Part shown: positions 16,935 through 25,568 of the stretch, in pieces | Numbering within the stretch: the first letter of the stretch is position 1 | Layout of the letters: each line of letters starts with the position of its first letter | NCBI RefSeq assembly: GCF_018130065.1 | Contig: NZ_JAFCME010000002.1 | Location: 62,001-126,000 of the forward strand | DNA: 64,000 nt | Source: Bradyrhizobium sp. AUGA SZCCT0158 | Lineage (GTDB): Bacteria; Pseudomonadota; Alphaproteobacteria; Rhizobiales; Xanthobacteraceae | Reading direction: 5' to 3' | Position numbers and translations under genes: made by a program | The notes under the pieces: model-generated | Told to the model about the DNA's origin: nothing | Database searches by the model: none | What the model saw: only the letters and a program-made list of their open reading frames with translations

Positions 16935-17873
16935 TCAGGCCGCGGCCGCGATTTGATCGAACGATACACCGGTCAGCGCGGCCGAGACATCCCAGAGCCG
17001 GGCCGCCGCGGCTTTGTCTTTCGCGTGCGGCATGATCTTCGCCGCCGCCGGGGGCCCCCTCATTTCATAGAACCCGTTCGGGCCGTAATAGCCAGCCGCC
17101 CTCGCCGCCGCCGAGGTCGCGGCAAACAAGGTCGGCAACGCGCGTTCGGCGGCCGAGTGACTCATAAGGGGCTGAAGAGATTTGCTGAGCCGCCACAGCA
17201 AGCCCTTGGCGCCCGGCCCATTGTCTATCAAGTCGGTACGGGCATAGCCGGGATGCGCGGCATTGCTCATCAGCCCCCAACCGGCGGCATCGCTTCTGCG
17301 CTGAAGTTCCAGCGCAAACACCAGCATCGCCAGCTTCGACTGGCAGTATGCTTTCCAGGGCGTATAGGACTGCGCGCTCTGCAGATCGTCAAAATTGATC
17401 GCGCCCGAGCGATGCGCGAGGCTGGAAAGATGGACCACGCGGGGCTGACTGGCGCGGCGAAGCAGCGGAAGCAAACGCGCGGTAAGCGCATAATGGCCGA
17501 GATAGTTGGTGCCGAGCTGCGCCTCAAAACCATCGACGGTGGCTTGCCGCGCCGGCAGCGCCATCACGCCGGCGTTGTTGATGAGCAGATCAAGCGAATT
17601 GTGAGCGCCGGCAAAGCGAGCGGCAAAATCGGCGACGGAACTGAGACTGGCCAGATCGAGCGTTTCATAGCTGGTGCTGGCCTTGGGAAATTGCGCGGCG
17701 ATACGCTCGAGCGCCGCGCGTCCCTTGGCGTCGCTGCGGCCGGTGAGCACCACCGTGGCGCCTGCGCCGGCGAGCGCCAGTGCCGTTTCGTAACCGAGGC
17801 CGCCGGTGGCGCCGGTGATGACGGCAGTCCTGCCGTGCTGGGGCGGAATGTCTGCAGTGGTCCAGCCGCTCAT
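16935..17873 (-). CDS. SDR family oxidoreductase
   Basis: The 312-residue classical short-chain dehydrogenase has TGATGGLG near residues 20-27 (cofactor binding), NNAGVM, a catalytic serine in VHLSSLAHR and YCQSK (Tyr and Lys of the active site). Overall it resembles retinol-dehydrogenase/WW-domain oxidoreductase-like SDRs. The start at 17873 has AGGAGAG 9 nt upstream; the longer frame has no RBS. It is divergent from a TetR gene with palindromic sites between them, so it is probably the repressor's target. Confidence 0.9.
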   Translation of the reverse strand: MSGWTTADIPPQHGRTAVITGATGGLGYETALALAGAGATVVLTGRSDAKGRAALERIAAQFPKASTSYETLDLASLSSVADFAARFAGAHNSLDLLINNAGVMALPARQATVDGFEAQLGTNYLGHYALTARLLPLLRRASQPRVVHLSSLAHRSGAINFDDLQSAQSYTPWKAYCQSKLAMLVFALELQRRSDAAGWGLMSNAAHPGYARTDLIDNGPGAKGLLWRLSKSLQPLMSHSAAERALPTLFAATSAAARAAGYYGPNGFYEMRGPPAAAKIMPHAKDKAAAARLWDVSAALTGVSFDQIAAAA

Positions 17874-17924
17874 GCTTATATCTCTCCTGTCTCGGGGGTT
17901 GATTCGTCGGCGACGCTCCAAATG

Positions 17925-17945
17925 TGCACCAAGTGCAAATTTGCA
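17925..17945. promoter_or_regulatory. Overlapping palindromes, probable TetR operator
   Basis: TGCAC-CAA-GTGCA (17925-17937) and the perfect 12-bp palindrome TGCAAATTTGCA (17934-17945) overlap in the intergenic region between the SDR gene and the divergent TetR gene. Position and symmetry fit an autoregulatory operator. Confidence 0.65.
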
Positions 17946-17971
17946 AGAGGTGAAAAATTTGAGGATTTCCG

Positions 17972-18604
17972 GTGAAGGCCCGCAAGCAGACTAAGTCGAG
18001 GATATCAAAGACAAAATCCGCCACCCCTGCCCCCGGTCTGCGGGCCCGGAAGCGCCAGCAAACGCGCGAGCGGCTGACCCGCGCCGCGATGACGCTGTTC
18101 CTGGAACGCGGGTTCGACGCAACCACGCTCGACGACATCGCAGCCGCGGCCGACGTCTCGCGTCGCAGCTTCTTCCACTATTTCGCTTCGAAGGAAGACG
18201 TCGTTTTCGCGTGGCAGGAAGAGATCGTGACGGCGTTGATTGCCGCGGTGGCCGCGCGGCCTGCCGGCGAAAACATGCTCACGGCCGCGGAGAACGCGAT
18301 TGCGGCGATGGTCAGGCAGCTCGACCCCAGCGAAGCAATCGCGATGGCGCGGCTCAAGCGCGACAACCCGGCTTTGCAAGCACGCAATCAGGTCAAATAC
18401 GAAATGCTTGAGCGCACCCTGGCCGATGCGCTCGGCAAGCGCGCCGGCCATAAGACGGAACGGCTTCAGGCTCGGCTGGTCGCCATGATCACGACGGGCG
18501 CGATGCGGATCGGCGATGAACTCTGGACCGCCGAGGGTGCGCGCGAAAAGCCGGAAGCGATGGTGAAGCGAATGTTTGCGGCGATGCGGGCGATCTTCGA
18601 TTGA
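17972..18604 (+). CDS. TetR family transcriptional regulator
   Basis: The 210-residue protein starts at GTG 17972. After a basic N-terminal tail it has a TetR helix-turn-helix (about residues 27-75) with the text RERLTRAAMTLFLERGFDAT and TLDDIAAAADVSRRSFFHYF, then an all-helical ligand domain. TetR proteins usually repress divergent genes and release DNA on binding a small molecule. Here the divergent SDR oxidoreductase gene and the palindromes at 17925-17945 make a local repressor-operator pair likely. The inducer is unknown. Confidence 0.92.
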   Translation: MKARKQTKSRISKTKSATPAPGLRARKRQQTRERLTRAAMTLFLERGFDATTLDDIAAAADVSRRSFFHYFASKEDVVFAWQEEIVTALIAAVAARPAGENMLTAAENAIAAMVRQLDPSEAIAMARLKRDNPALQARNQVKYEMLERTLADALGKRAGHKTERLQARLVAMITTGAMRIGDELWTAEGAREKPEAMVKRMFAAMRAIFD

Positions 18605-18631
18605 CCGCCCGTATCGGGAGCAAACCTCCCC

Positions 18632-19456
18632 TCATCCCTTGATGAAGGCGAGCAGGTCCGCGTTGATCGTCGCCGCTTCGGTGGTCGGCATGCCGTGCGG
18701 AAAGCCCTTGTAGGTCTTCAGTATGCCGTTCTTCAGGAGTTTTGCCGAGAGCGGTGCGGAGTCGGCGTAGGGCACGATCTGGTCGTCGTCGCCATGCATC
18801 ACAAGCACGGGCACATTGATCTTCTTCAGGTCCTCGGTGAAATCGGTCTGCGAGAACGCGACGATGCCATCGTAATGCGCCTTGGCGCCGCCCATCATGC
18901 CCTGGCGCCACCAATTCTCGATCACGGCCTCGGAGGGTTTGGCGCCGGGCCGGTTGTAGCCGTAGAACGGGCCGGCCGCGACGTCGCGATAGAATTGCGA
19001 GCGGCCGGCGGCGAGCGAAGCCTGGAATCCGTCGAAGACATCCTTCGGCAGGCCGCCCGGATTGGCCGGCGTCTTCACCATCAGCGGCGGCACCGCGCTG
19101 AGGATCGCGGCCTTCGCCACCCGGCTCTCGCCGTGGCGGGCGATGTAGTGCACCACCTCGCCGCCGCCGGTGGAATGACCGACGTGCACCGCGTTCTTCA
19201 GATCGAGATGCGCCGTCACCGCCGCGAGATCGTCGGCATAGTGGTCCATGTCGTGGCCGTCGCCGACCTGGGCAGAGCGGCCATGGCCGCGGCGGTCATG
19301 GGCGATGACGCGAAAGCCGTTGTGGAGGAAGAACAGCATCTGCGCGTCCCAGTCGTCTGCCGACAGCGGCCAGCCGTGGCTGAACACGATCGGCTGGCCG
19401 GAGCCCCAGTCCTTGTAGAAGATGTCGACGCCGTCTTTGGTTGTGATCATGGGCAT
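18632..19456 (-). CDS. Alpha/beta hydrolase, non-heme chloroperoxidase-like
   Basis: The 274-residue protein has the oxyanion text [13 protein letters not shown], the nucleophile elbow GHSTGGGE, an aspartate in HGDDDQIVP and a histidine in GFPHGM: a complete catalytic triad. Its closest kin by appearance are cofactor-free haloperoxidases and aryl esterases; most act as esterases in the cell. ATG 19456 is chosen because AAAGGAG lies 8 nt upstream. No signal peptide. It is convergent with the TetR gene. Confidence 0.9.
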   Translation of the reverse strand: MPMITTKDGVDIFYKDWGSGQPIVFSHGWPLSADDWDAQMLFFLHNGFRVIAHDRRGHGRSAQVGDGHDMDHYADDLAAVTAHLDLKNAVHVGHSTGGGEVVHYIARHGESRVAKAAILSAVPPLMVKTPANPGGLPKDVFDGFQASLAAGRSQFYRDVAAGPFYGYNRPGAKPSEAVIENWWRQGMMGGAKAHYDGIVAFSQTDFTEDLKKINVPVLVMHGDDDQIVPYADSAPLSAKLLKNGILKTYKGFPHGMPTTEAATINADLLAFIKG

Positions 19457-19481
19457 GGGGAAACTCCTTTTTGTCTGCACC

Positions 19482-19598
19482 CGTCATTCCGGGACACGCG
19501 CAAGCGTGGACCCGGAATCCAGAAGTTATTCGGCAAGAGATTCTCCGATGTGCGATTGCACATCGTAGTTCGACGCTACGCATCGCCCCGGAATGACG
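19482..19598. repeat. Inverted repeat with CGTCATTCCGGG ends
   Basis: Left end CGTCATTCCGGG and right end CCCCGGAATGACG are inverted; inside are further hairpins including GATGTGC/GCACATC. A similar element lies at 42789-42892. Confidence 0.75.
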
Positions 19599-19601
19599 AA
19601 A

Positions 19602-20111
19602 TCAAACAGCCATCGCCGGCCGGTAGCGCCGGATGACACCGATGATCACGATCACGAAGAACACCAGCACGATGCCCTGCGCGACCGCAAAGGGCGGCTC
19701 GGCCGGCGGCACGCTCGGCGCCAGCGCATGCAGCGCCGGCACCTTCAGGAACGACTGGACCACCAGCACGAACACATTGAGATAGAGCGCCACCAGCGCG
19801 GTCAGCGCGTAGATCCAGCGCCAGGCCCCACGCAGGTTCATGATGTAGAGCGCGAAGCAGGCGATCGCCAGCAGCACCAGCGAGAGCAGGCCGAACAAAT
19901 GCGACGGCAACATCTTCTCGAACAGCAGCGGCGGAATCACAAAGCCGGTGGCGCTGGTCAGGATCGTGGTCAGCAGGAAGATCGCGGTCAGCCCCGGCTG
20001 CCGCTTCGAGCCGAGCATTCCGAACATCACGATGAGGCCTATCACGATTGCGATCAAACTGATGGCGACATGGACGAGAACAAATGTCGCGATGCTCATA
20101 CCCAGTATCAT
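19602..20111 (-). CDS. Four-span membrane protein of unknown function
   Basis: The 169-residue protein has hydrophobic segments at about 5-28, 42-60, 70-90 and 100-120 and a further C-terminal one at about 142-160, with short polar loops. That is an integral inner-membrane protein of four or five spans. It begins MILGMSIATFVLVHVAISL and ends RRYRPAMAV. I do not recognise a named family or catalytic motif. It is followed upstream by a short ORF on the same strand at 20145-20252 and may share its transcript. Confidence 0.7.
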   Translation of the reverse strand: MILGMSIATFVLVHVAISLIAIVIGLIVMFGMLGSKRQPGLTAIFLLTTILTSATGFVIPPLLFEKMLPSHLFGLLSLVLLAIACFALYIMNLRGAWRWIYALTALVALYLNVFVLVVQSFLKVPALHALAPSVPPAEPPFAVAQGIVLVFFVIVIIGVIRRYRPAMAV

Positions 20112-20144
20112 GAAGTGCCCCCTTCGTTGGAAACCCGCCGAACG

Positions 20145-20252
20145 TTACGACGGAGCGCAAGAAATTGCCACATGCGTTCGTTGCAGCTTCGGCAGGGCTG
20201 GCATGTGCGGTAACGCGCGGGGCCAGCGTCGACGATGCTTTCCGAACCACAT
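20145..20252 (-). CDS. Short ORF, 35 residues, behind a duplicated leader
   Basis: The ORF starts MWFGKHRRRW and is basic. It has a plausible RBS (AAGGGAG, about 4-5 nt from ATG). Its upstream 95 nt are related to those of the divergent small gene at 20511. After the start codon the two genes remain similar for about 20 nt but with a 1-nt offset, so this copy may be a frameshifted relic. Coding status is uncertain. Confidence 0.35.
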   Translation of the reverse strand: MWFGKHRRRWPRALPHMPALPKLQRTHVAISCAPS

Positions 20253-20510
20253 TTTTCTCCCTTCGGTTGGATGTCGGCACCATGAACGATCGGAGCCGCG
20301 GCTGCGCCAGAGTGATTGCCGAACCTGTCGAGCGATTGCTGCGAACGCCGGCTGGCCGGCGCTTCGCCTGACTGCCCAACCCGGAGCGGCCGTTTGAGAC
20401 GCAGACGTTGGCAGCAATCACTCGACAGGTTCGGCAATCGGTCTGGCGCAGATGCAGCTTCGAACCGTTAGTTAATCACGGTGCCCATATCCAACCGATG
20501 GAGAATAGAG
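20253..20510. repeat. Divergent duplicated leader (imperfect inverted repeat)
   Basis: The minus-strand segment leading to ATG 20252 and the plus-strand segment leading to ATG 20511 align over about 95 nt: a near-identical core of about 40 nt containing CGACAGGTTCGGCAATC and TCTGGCGCAG, then a more diverged part with GGTGCC and ATCCAACCGA, then the RBS and the start codon. The arms face away from each other. Confidence 0.75.
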
Positions 20511-20747
20511 ATGGCATGGAACAGCACCGTCATATCTCGTGCGTGCGCACCGGCCTCTGCGCGCTGGTCCGCAATCTCAGGCTTAGCTCGCAAGGCGGCT
20601 CAGACAGCCTCCGACTTCGCCAGCATCGTTCAAAACCTGGCGCTGGACGTACGCGATAGCTACCGGCCCGAGTTGCACTACATGCGTGGCCCCGGCCCGA
20701 AATGGCGCGCGAAGCATCAACATTGGTCGGCAAAAGCCACGCAGTAA
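20511..20747 (+). CDS. Small hypothetical protein, 78 residues
   Basis: It starts MAWNSTVISRACAPASARW after GGAG at an 8-nt spacing. The product is soluble and basic, with a helical middle (KAAQTASDFASIVQNLALDV) and an aromatic, basic C-terminus. I do not recognise the family. The leader is shared with the divergent short ORF at 20145-20252. It is convergent with the flavoprotein gene and ends 13 nt before it. Confidence 0.55.
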   Translation: MAWNSTVISRACAPASARWSAISGLARKAAQTASDFASIVQNLALDVRDSYRPELHYMRGPGPKWRAKHQHWSAKATQ

Positions 20748-20760
20748 TGGGGTACTGAAC

Positions 20761-22482
20761 CTAGAGCGCCGGCTTCGAACCATCGGCGAGAAAGCCGTGC
20801 AATGCCGCCACCACCTGCGCGCCCTCGCCGATCGCGCCGCCGACACGTTTGACCGAGCCGGAGCGCACGTCGCCGACCGCGAACACGCCGGGCACGGTGG
20901 TTTCCAAAAACGGCACCGGACGCTTGGCATTTTGGCCGCCTTGGACGATTCCTTGGACGCCGGTGAGAACAAAACCGGCGCGGTCGACCTTGACGCCGCA
21001 GCCTTCGAGCCAGCCGGTCGCGGGGTCGGCGCCGACGAACAGAAAGAGATTGCGGATGTCGAGGCTCTGCACCTCGTCCGGCGCCAGACGACTGCGCCAG
21101 CGCACGCGCCGCAGCGAGGCGTCCTCGCCCTCGAGGCCGACCACCTCGGCGTTGAAGATCAGTTCGATGTTGTCAGTCGCTTCGATGCGCTCGATGAGAT
21201 AGTGCGACATGCTGGCGCCGAGGCCGCCGCCGCGGATGATCATGTAGACTTTCCGCGCATGGCCGGACAGAAACACCGCGGCCTGGCCGGCGGAGTTGCC
21301 GCCGCCGACCAGCACGACGTCCTGATCGACGCAGAGCTTGGCCTCGATCGGCGAGGCCCAGTACCAGACGCCGCGGCCCTCATAGGCGTCGAGGTTTTCG
21401 ATATCGGGCCGGCGGTAGCGCGCGCCGCTCGCGACCACGACCGATTTGGCTTTCAGCGACTGCCCGCATTCGGTCGCCAGCGCGAACAGGCCATCGGGCT
21501 TCGTGCAATCCAGCGAGCGGATGGAGACCGGGATCAGCATCTCGGCGCCGAATTTCTGCGCCTGGTTGTAGGCCCGTCCGGCCAGCGCCTGGCCGGAAAT
21601 GCCGGTCGGGAATCCCAGATAGTTCTCAATCCGCGCACTGGCGCCGGCCTGTCCGCCAAAGGCGCGCGAATCGAACACCGCGACCGACAGCCCTTCCGAC
21701 GCCGCATAGACGGCGGTGGCAAGCCCGGCCGGACCGCTGCCGACCACGGCCACATCGTAGAGCTTGTCATGTGCATGGTTGGTGATCATGCCCATCGCGA
21801 GCGCCAGCGAGGTTTCTGACGGATTGCGCAGCACGGTGCCGTCAGGACAGACCACCAGCGGCAGGTCGCTGCGCGCGGCCGAATAACGCTCGACGAGATC
21901 GGCGGCATCCTTGTCGGTCTCGGGGTCGAGCAGATGATGCGGCTGGCCGTTGCGCGTCAAAAAATTCTGCAAGCGGGCCATGTCGCCGAGCGAGGCCGGC
22001 CCGATCAGCACCGGGCCGCCGACGCCCCCCTGGATCAGGCTGACCCGGCGCAGCACCAGCGCGCGCATGATGCGCTCGCCGAGATCGGCCTCGGCCATCA
22101 GCAGCGCCCGCAACCGGTCCGGCGGAATCAGCAGCGTCTCGACATCGCCCTCGGCATGGCCGTCGACCAGCGCGACGCGGCCGGAGAGCTGGCCGATCTC
22201 GGCCACGAATTGTCCAACGCACTGATCGATGACGGGCGTGATATGGCCGAGGCCGTCGCGCAGCGTGATCGCGACATGGCCCGACAGCACCACGAACATG
22301 CCGGGTCCGGGCTTGCCGGTCTCGAACAGCGTTTCGCCGTGCTTGTAGCTGCGCAATTCGCCGAACCGGCGCATGCGCTCGATTTCGTGCGACGTCAGCG
22401 TCGGGAAGGTCTGTTCGTGGCGCGGAAAGGCGAAGGAAGCCTGGCCGGCCGCCGGACCGGCTGTCGTGGTGTCTGCACTCAT
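20761..22482 (-). CDS. Cyclic-nucleotide-binding domain fused to thioredoxin-reductase-like flavoprotein
   Basis: The 573-residue protein has a cNMP-binding domain at about residues 15-135, a linker region resembling a glutaredoxin/thioredoxin-like insert to about 225, and a pyridine-nucleotide-disulfide oxidoreductase module with the FAD motif VVGSGPAGLATA near 244 and the NAD(P)H motif LVGGGNSAGQA near 391. The redox-active CxxC of true thioredoxin reductases is absent; the equivalent place reads YWASPIEAKLC. It is therefore more likely an NAD(P)H oxidoreductase with another acceptor. ATG 22482 is used; an in-frame TTG lies 12 nt upstream. Confidence 0.88.
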   Translation of the reverse strand: MSADTTTAGPAAGQASFAFPRHEQTFPTLTSHEIERMRRFGELRSYKHGETLFETGKPGPGMFVVLSGHVAITLRDGLGHITPVIDQCVGQFVAEIGQLSGRVALVDGHAEGDVETLLIPPDRLRALLMAEADLGERIMRALVLRRVSLIQGGVGGPVLIGPASLGDMARLQNFLTRNGQPHHLLDPETDKDAADLVERYSAARSDLPLVVCPDGTVLRNPSETSLALAMGMITNHAHDKLYDVAVVGSGPAGLATAVYAASEGLSVAVFDSRAFGGQAGASARIENYLGFPTGISGQALAGRAYNQAQKFGAEMLIPVSIRSLDCTKPDGLFALATECGQSLKAKSVVVASGARYRRPDIENLDAYEGRGVWYWASPIEAKLCVDQDVVLVGGGNSAGQAAVFLSGHARKVYMIIRGGGLGASMSHYLIERIEATDNIELIFNAEVVGLEGEDASLRRVRWRSRLAPDEVQSLDIRNLFLFVGADPATGWLEGCGVKVDRAGFVLTGVQGIVQGGQNAKRPVPFLETTVPGVFAVGDVRSGSVKRVGGAIGEGAQVVAALHGFLADGSKPAL

Positions 22483-22558
22483 CTCGCCACCCAAAAAGAG
22501 CTCAGCTTTCTTGCGGAGAGCTGGCCACCCGGCGAGCGGCGGGAAATTTTCCTGTCCG

Positions 22559-22762
22559 CTACTGGCCCGGCTTTACTCCGCCTGCGTCATCTAGGGAGGC
22601 ATCGGTGCTTTCGGAAGGTGCGCCAGCTTCATCGCTGCGCCCGCGCGCCTGCGACTTCCGCCGCTTGAGATTTTCGCGCAGCGCCAGCTTCAAGCGCTGC
22701 TGTCGCGAATCCTTCACGACCGGCTTTGCCGTTCCCGCTTGTTTATCCTGATCGTCCTGCAT
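22559..22762 (-). CDS. Conserved small basic protein
   Basis: The 67-residue product contains the core SRQQRLKLALRENLKRRKSQ, a strongly basic helix I recall from many small alphaproteobacterial hypothetical proteins. The basic helix suggests nucleic-acid or ribosome contact, but that is inference. An in-frame ATG at 22810 would add 16 residues; I prefer 22762 because the conserved-looking part starts there, although neither start has a strong RBS. Confidence 0.6.
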   Translation of the reverse strand: MQDDQDKQAGTAKPVVKDSRQQRLKLALRENLKRRKSQARGRSDEAGAPSESTDASLDDAGGVKPGQ

Positions 22763-23078
22763 CCTGGGCCTGTTACCTACGCCGTCGCGGCTCTTTTCTC
22801 CTTCGATCATATTGGATTTCGCCCGGCCACCGCGCAATCGCCTCCCCGGACCGGCCATGATGATTCGTCCGCGCGGGCGCCGGAGGCCGTCCACCGACGA
22901 AATGGAACCGGATTGGCCCGGAGTCGGCCCGATTGCCCGCCAAGCGGCGTCCTGCAAAGAATTTTGCCCGTTTTGGGCGCTTTCGAGCCCCGCCGCGTGC
23001 TTGCACCGGAGGGGTCGTTGTGGCAAGAACCGCCCGCCTGCAGGGGCCTTTTGGGCCGATTCCTTGAATACCGGGCAT

Positions 23079-23153
23079 GCTGCCGTAGCTCAGTGGTAGA
23101 GCACTCCATTGGTAATGGAGAGGTCGACAGTTCAATCCTGTCTGGCAGCACCA
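23079..23153 (+). tRNA. tRNA-Thr (GGT)
   Basis: The 75-nt gene begins GCTGCCGTAGCTCAG, has anticodon GGT in the loop TTGGTAA between CTCCA and TGGAG, the T-arm GACAGTTCAATCCTGTC, acceptor pairing to TGGCAGC, discriminator A and an encoded CCA. Confidence 0.97.
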
Positions 23154-23255
23154 TTCGTCTCAGTCGAAAAACTTGAAAAATCAGCGGATTTCAGCGCGTT
23201 AAGTTTTCGGCCAGCTCAGTTGTTTGGCCGGGATTTCCCCCTCATGCCTCCCGTC

Positions 23256-25568
23256 CTAAAGCCGATCTGCGAGCAACAATTTATCCAGCGTAATCGGTAG
23301 TTCACGGATGCGCTTGCCGGTGGCGTTGTACACCGCGTTTGCGACGGCGGCGCCAACACCTGTAATACCGATCTCGCCTATTCCGCGCGCGCCCAATGGG
23401 CTGTGCGGGTCCGGGATATCGTTCCAGATGACGTCGATGACCGGTACGTCCATGTGAACCGGAACATGATATTCGGCGAGCGACGGGTTCATGATCCTGC
23501 CCGAGCGCTCATCAAACAGGGTCTCTTCCGTCAGAGCGAGACCCAGACCCATGATGATGCCGCCCTTGAACTGGCTTGCCGCCAGCTTGGCATTGAGGAT
23601 GCGGCCGGCATCGAATGATCCAAGGAAGCGGGACACCCGCGTCTCGCCGGTGACGTCACTCACACGGACCTCACAGAATTGCGCACCGTACGAATGCATC
23701 GAATACTTCTGCACCTCGAGCGGCATCGGCGCCTCCACCTCGCAGACCACCTCGTCGCGTTTGGCGCGTTGCAGTATCGAGACGTAGCTCTCCCACCGAT
23801 CCGGCTCGTCGCATTTGCACAAACCACCGTCGCGCGCCTCGACCTCTTCCGGCTTGAGGCCGGCCAGCGGGGAATCGTTGCCGGCGAGCTTGAGCAATTC
23901 TTTCGTGAGCGCGTCCGTCGCCGCGATGACGGCCGCCCCGATCGAGGCGGTCTGCGACGAGCCGCCGGCGAGCGTGCCGGACGGCAGGGACGTGTCGCCA
24001 TATTCGAACGTTACATCCTCGAACTTGAGGCCGAGCCGCTCGGCCGCGTGCTGCGCCTGCACGGTAGCCGTGCCCATGCCCATTTCATGGCTGGCCATCT
24101 GGACAAGCGCGCGGCCATCGGCGGTGAGCCGAATGCGCGCCGCGCCGCCCGGCATCCGGTAATATGGATAGGTGGCGGTCGCGCAGCCCATTCCGATCAG
24201 CCATTCGCCTTCTCGCCGCGAACGCGGCGTGGCGATCCGTTGGTCCCAGCCGAACTTTTCGGCGCCGCGCCGGTATGCCTCCACGAGATTGCGCGAAGAA
24301 AAGGCTGCGCCCGACGTCGGATCCTTCTCAGGTTCGATGCGCCGGCGCAGTTCAATGGGGTCGAGCTTCATCGCTTCGGCAAGTTCGTCGAGCGCGCATT
24401 CGAGCGCATAGGTTCCGACGGATTCGCCTGGCGCCCGCATGAAAGTGTTGGCGAGCATGTCCATGTCGGCGACTTGTTGCGCCACCTTGATAGTATCGGC
24501 GGCGTAGAGGTGGCGCGCCGGAAAGGTAAATTGCTCCGGGCAGGCATTGTGCGTGGTCATCGCCGCAACGCCGGTGTGAATGAGCGCGGCAAGCGTCCCA
24601 TCCGCCTTGGCGCCGAGTGCGACGCGCTGCTCGGTCGTGGTCCGGCCGCCGACGATCCGGAACACGCCTTCGCGCGACAACATGATGCGCACCGGCCGCC
24701 CGCGGAGCCTGGACGCGGCAGCGGCGAGGATTTGATGATCCCAGAGCCCTTTGCCGCCAAACCCGCCCCCGACATAGGGCGAGATAACCCGGACTTGCGC
24801 CTCCCTGAGCCCGAACACCTGGGCCAACGTCCAGGCGGTCGCGTTCACCATCTGCGTTGCATCGTGGACGACGAGCTTGTCGCCCTCCCAAGCCACTGTC
24901 GCAGCGTGCAGTTCGATGGCGTTGTGATTATAGCGCGGCGTGCGGTAGCTCAGATCGACCTTGAACGCAGCTTGCTTGAGCGCCGCCTCGGCGTCACCGA
25001 TCTCGATCGATGGCTCCTCGCCCAGGATGCTGTCAGGAGTCCGCGCCTGCGTCTTTGCCTCATCGAAGGAGATCACCGCCGGCGCCGTGTCGTAGGTAAC
25101 GCGCACCAGCGATTTGGCATGATCCGCCTGTTCCTGGGTCTTGGCGAGCACCAGCGCGACCGGCTGGCCGTTCCAGTGGATCTCCGCATCCTGCATGATG
25201 GGCAAATCGCTCGGACCGGCCGCCTTCGGCGTGGACATGATCACCGGCGGCGGCTTCATGCGCGGCGCATTGAGGTGCGTCATCACGAGGGTGACGCCCG
25301 GCGAGGCCTCCGCTTCGGTGGTGTCGAGCGTGGCTATCCGCCCGCGCGCGATGCTGCTGTAGAGCAGTGCGGCATACTCCATGCCCTCGAGCGGCACCTC
25401 GGCGGCGAAGCGCGCCTTCCCTTCGACCTTCAGCCGTCCGTCGATCCGTGTCACCGGACTGCCGATCAGACCGTGCTTGTACATCAGCGGGTCGGGCGTG
25501 CCGCCGGGAAGCCAGCTCTCCGGCGTCAAACGGATCGCGGTCTGCATTGCCTTCTCGATGATGCTCAT
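23256..25568 (-). CDS. Molybdenum hydroxylase, molybdopterin-binding large subunit (PaoC/XdhB-like)
   Basis: The 770-residue subunit of a xanthine-oxidase-family enzyme binds the molybdenum cofactor and the substrate. Typical segments are GGGFGGKG near residue 266, APGES near 388 and the C-terminal GARGIGEIGITG, whose glutamate is the expected active-site base. The arrangement 2Fe-2S / FAD / Mo in separate genes matches the PaoABC (YagTSR) aldehyde oxidoreductase of E. coli. Its start overlaps the FAD-subunit stop by 4 nt. The actual substrate (aldehyde, purine or N-heterocycle) cannot be deduced. Confidence 0.9.
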   Translation of the reverse strand: MSIIEKAMQTAIRLTPESWLPGGTPDPLMYKHGLIGSPVTRIDGRLKVEGKARFAAEVPLEGMEYAALLYSSIARGRIATLDTTEAEASPGVTLVMTHLNAPRMKPPPVIMSTPKAAGPSDLPIMQDAEIHWNGQPVALVLAKTQEQADHAKSLVRVTYDTAPAVISFDEAKTQARTPDSILGEEPSIEIGDAEAALKQAAFKVDLSYRTPRYNHNAIELHAATVAWEGDKLVVHDATQMVNATAWTLAQVFGLREAQVRVISPYVGGGFGGKGLWDHQILAAAASRLRGRPVRIMLSREGVFRIVGGRTTTEQRVALGAKADGTLAALIHTGVAAMTTHNACPEQFTFPARHLYAADTIKVAQQVADMDMLANTFMRAPGESVGTYALECALDELAEAMKLDPIELRRRIEPEKDPTSGAAFSSRNLVEAYRRGAEKFGWDQRIATPRSRREGEWLIGMGCATATYPYYRMPGGAARIRLTADGRALVQMASHEMGMGTATVQAQHAAERLGLKFEDVTFEYGDTSLPSGTLAGGSSQTASIGAAVIAATDALTKELLKLAGNDSPLAGLKPEEVEARDGGLCKCDEPDRWESYVSILQRAKRDEVVCEVEAPMPLEVQKYSMHSYGAQFCEVRVSDVTGETRVSRFLGSFDAGRILNAKLAASQFKGGIIMGLGLALTEETLFDERSGRIMNPSLAEYHVPVHMDVPVIDVIWNDIPDPHSPLGARGIGEIGITGVGAAVANAVYNATGKRIRELPITLDKLLLADRL

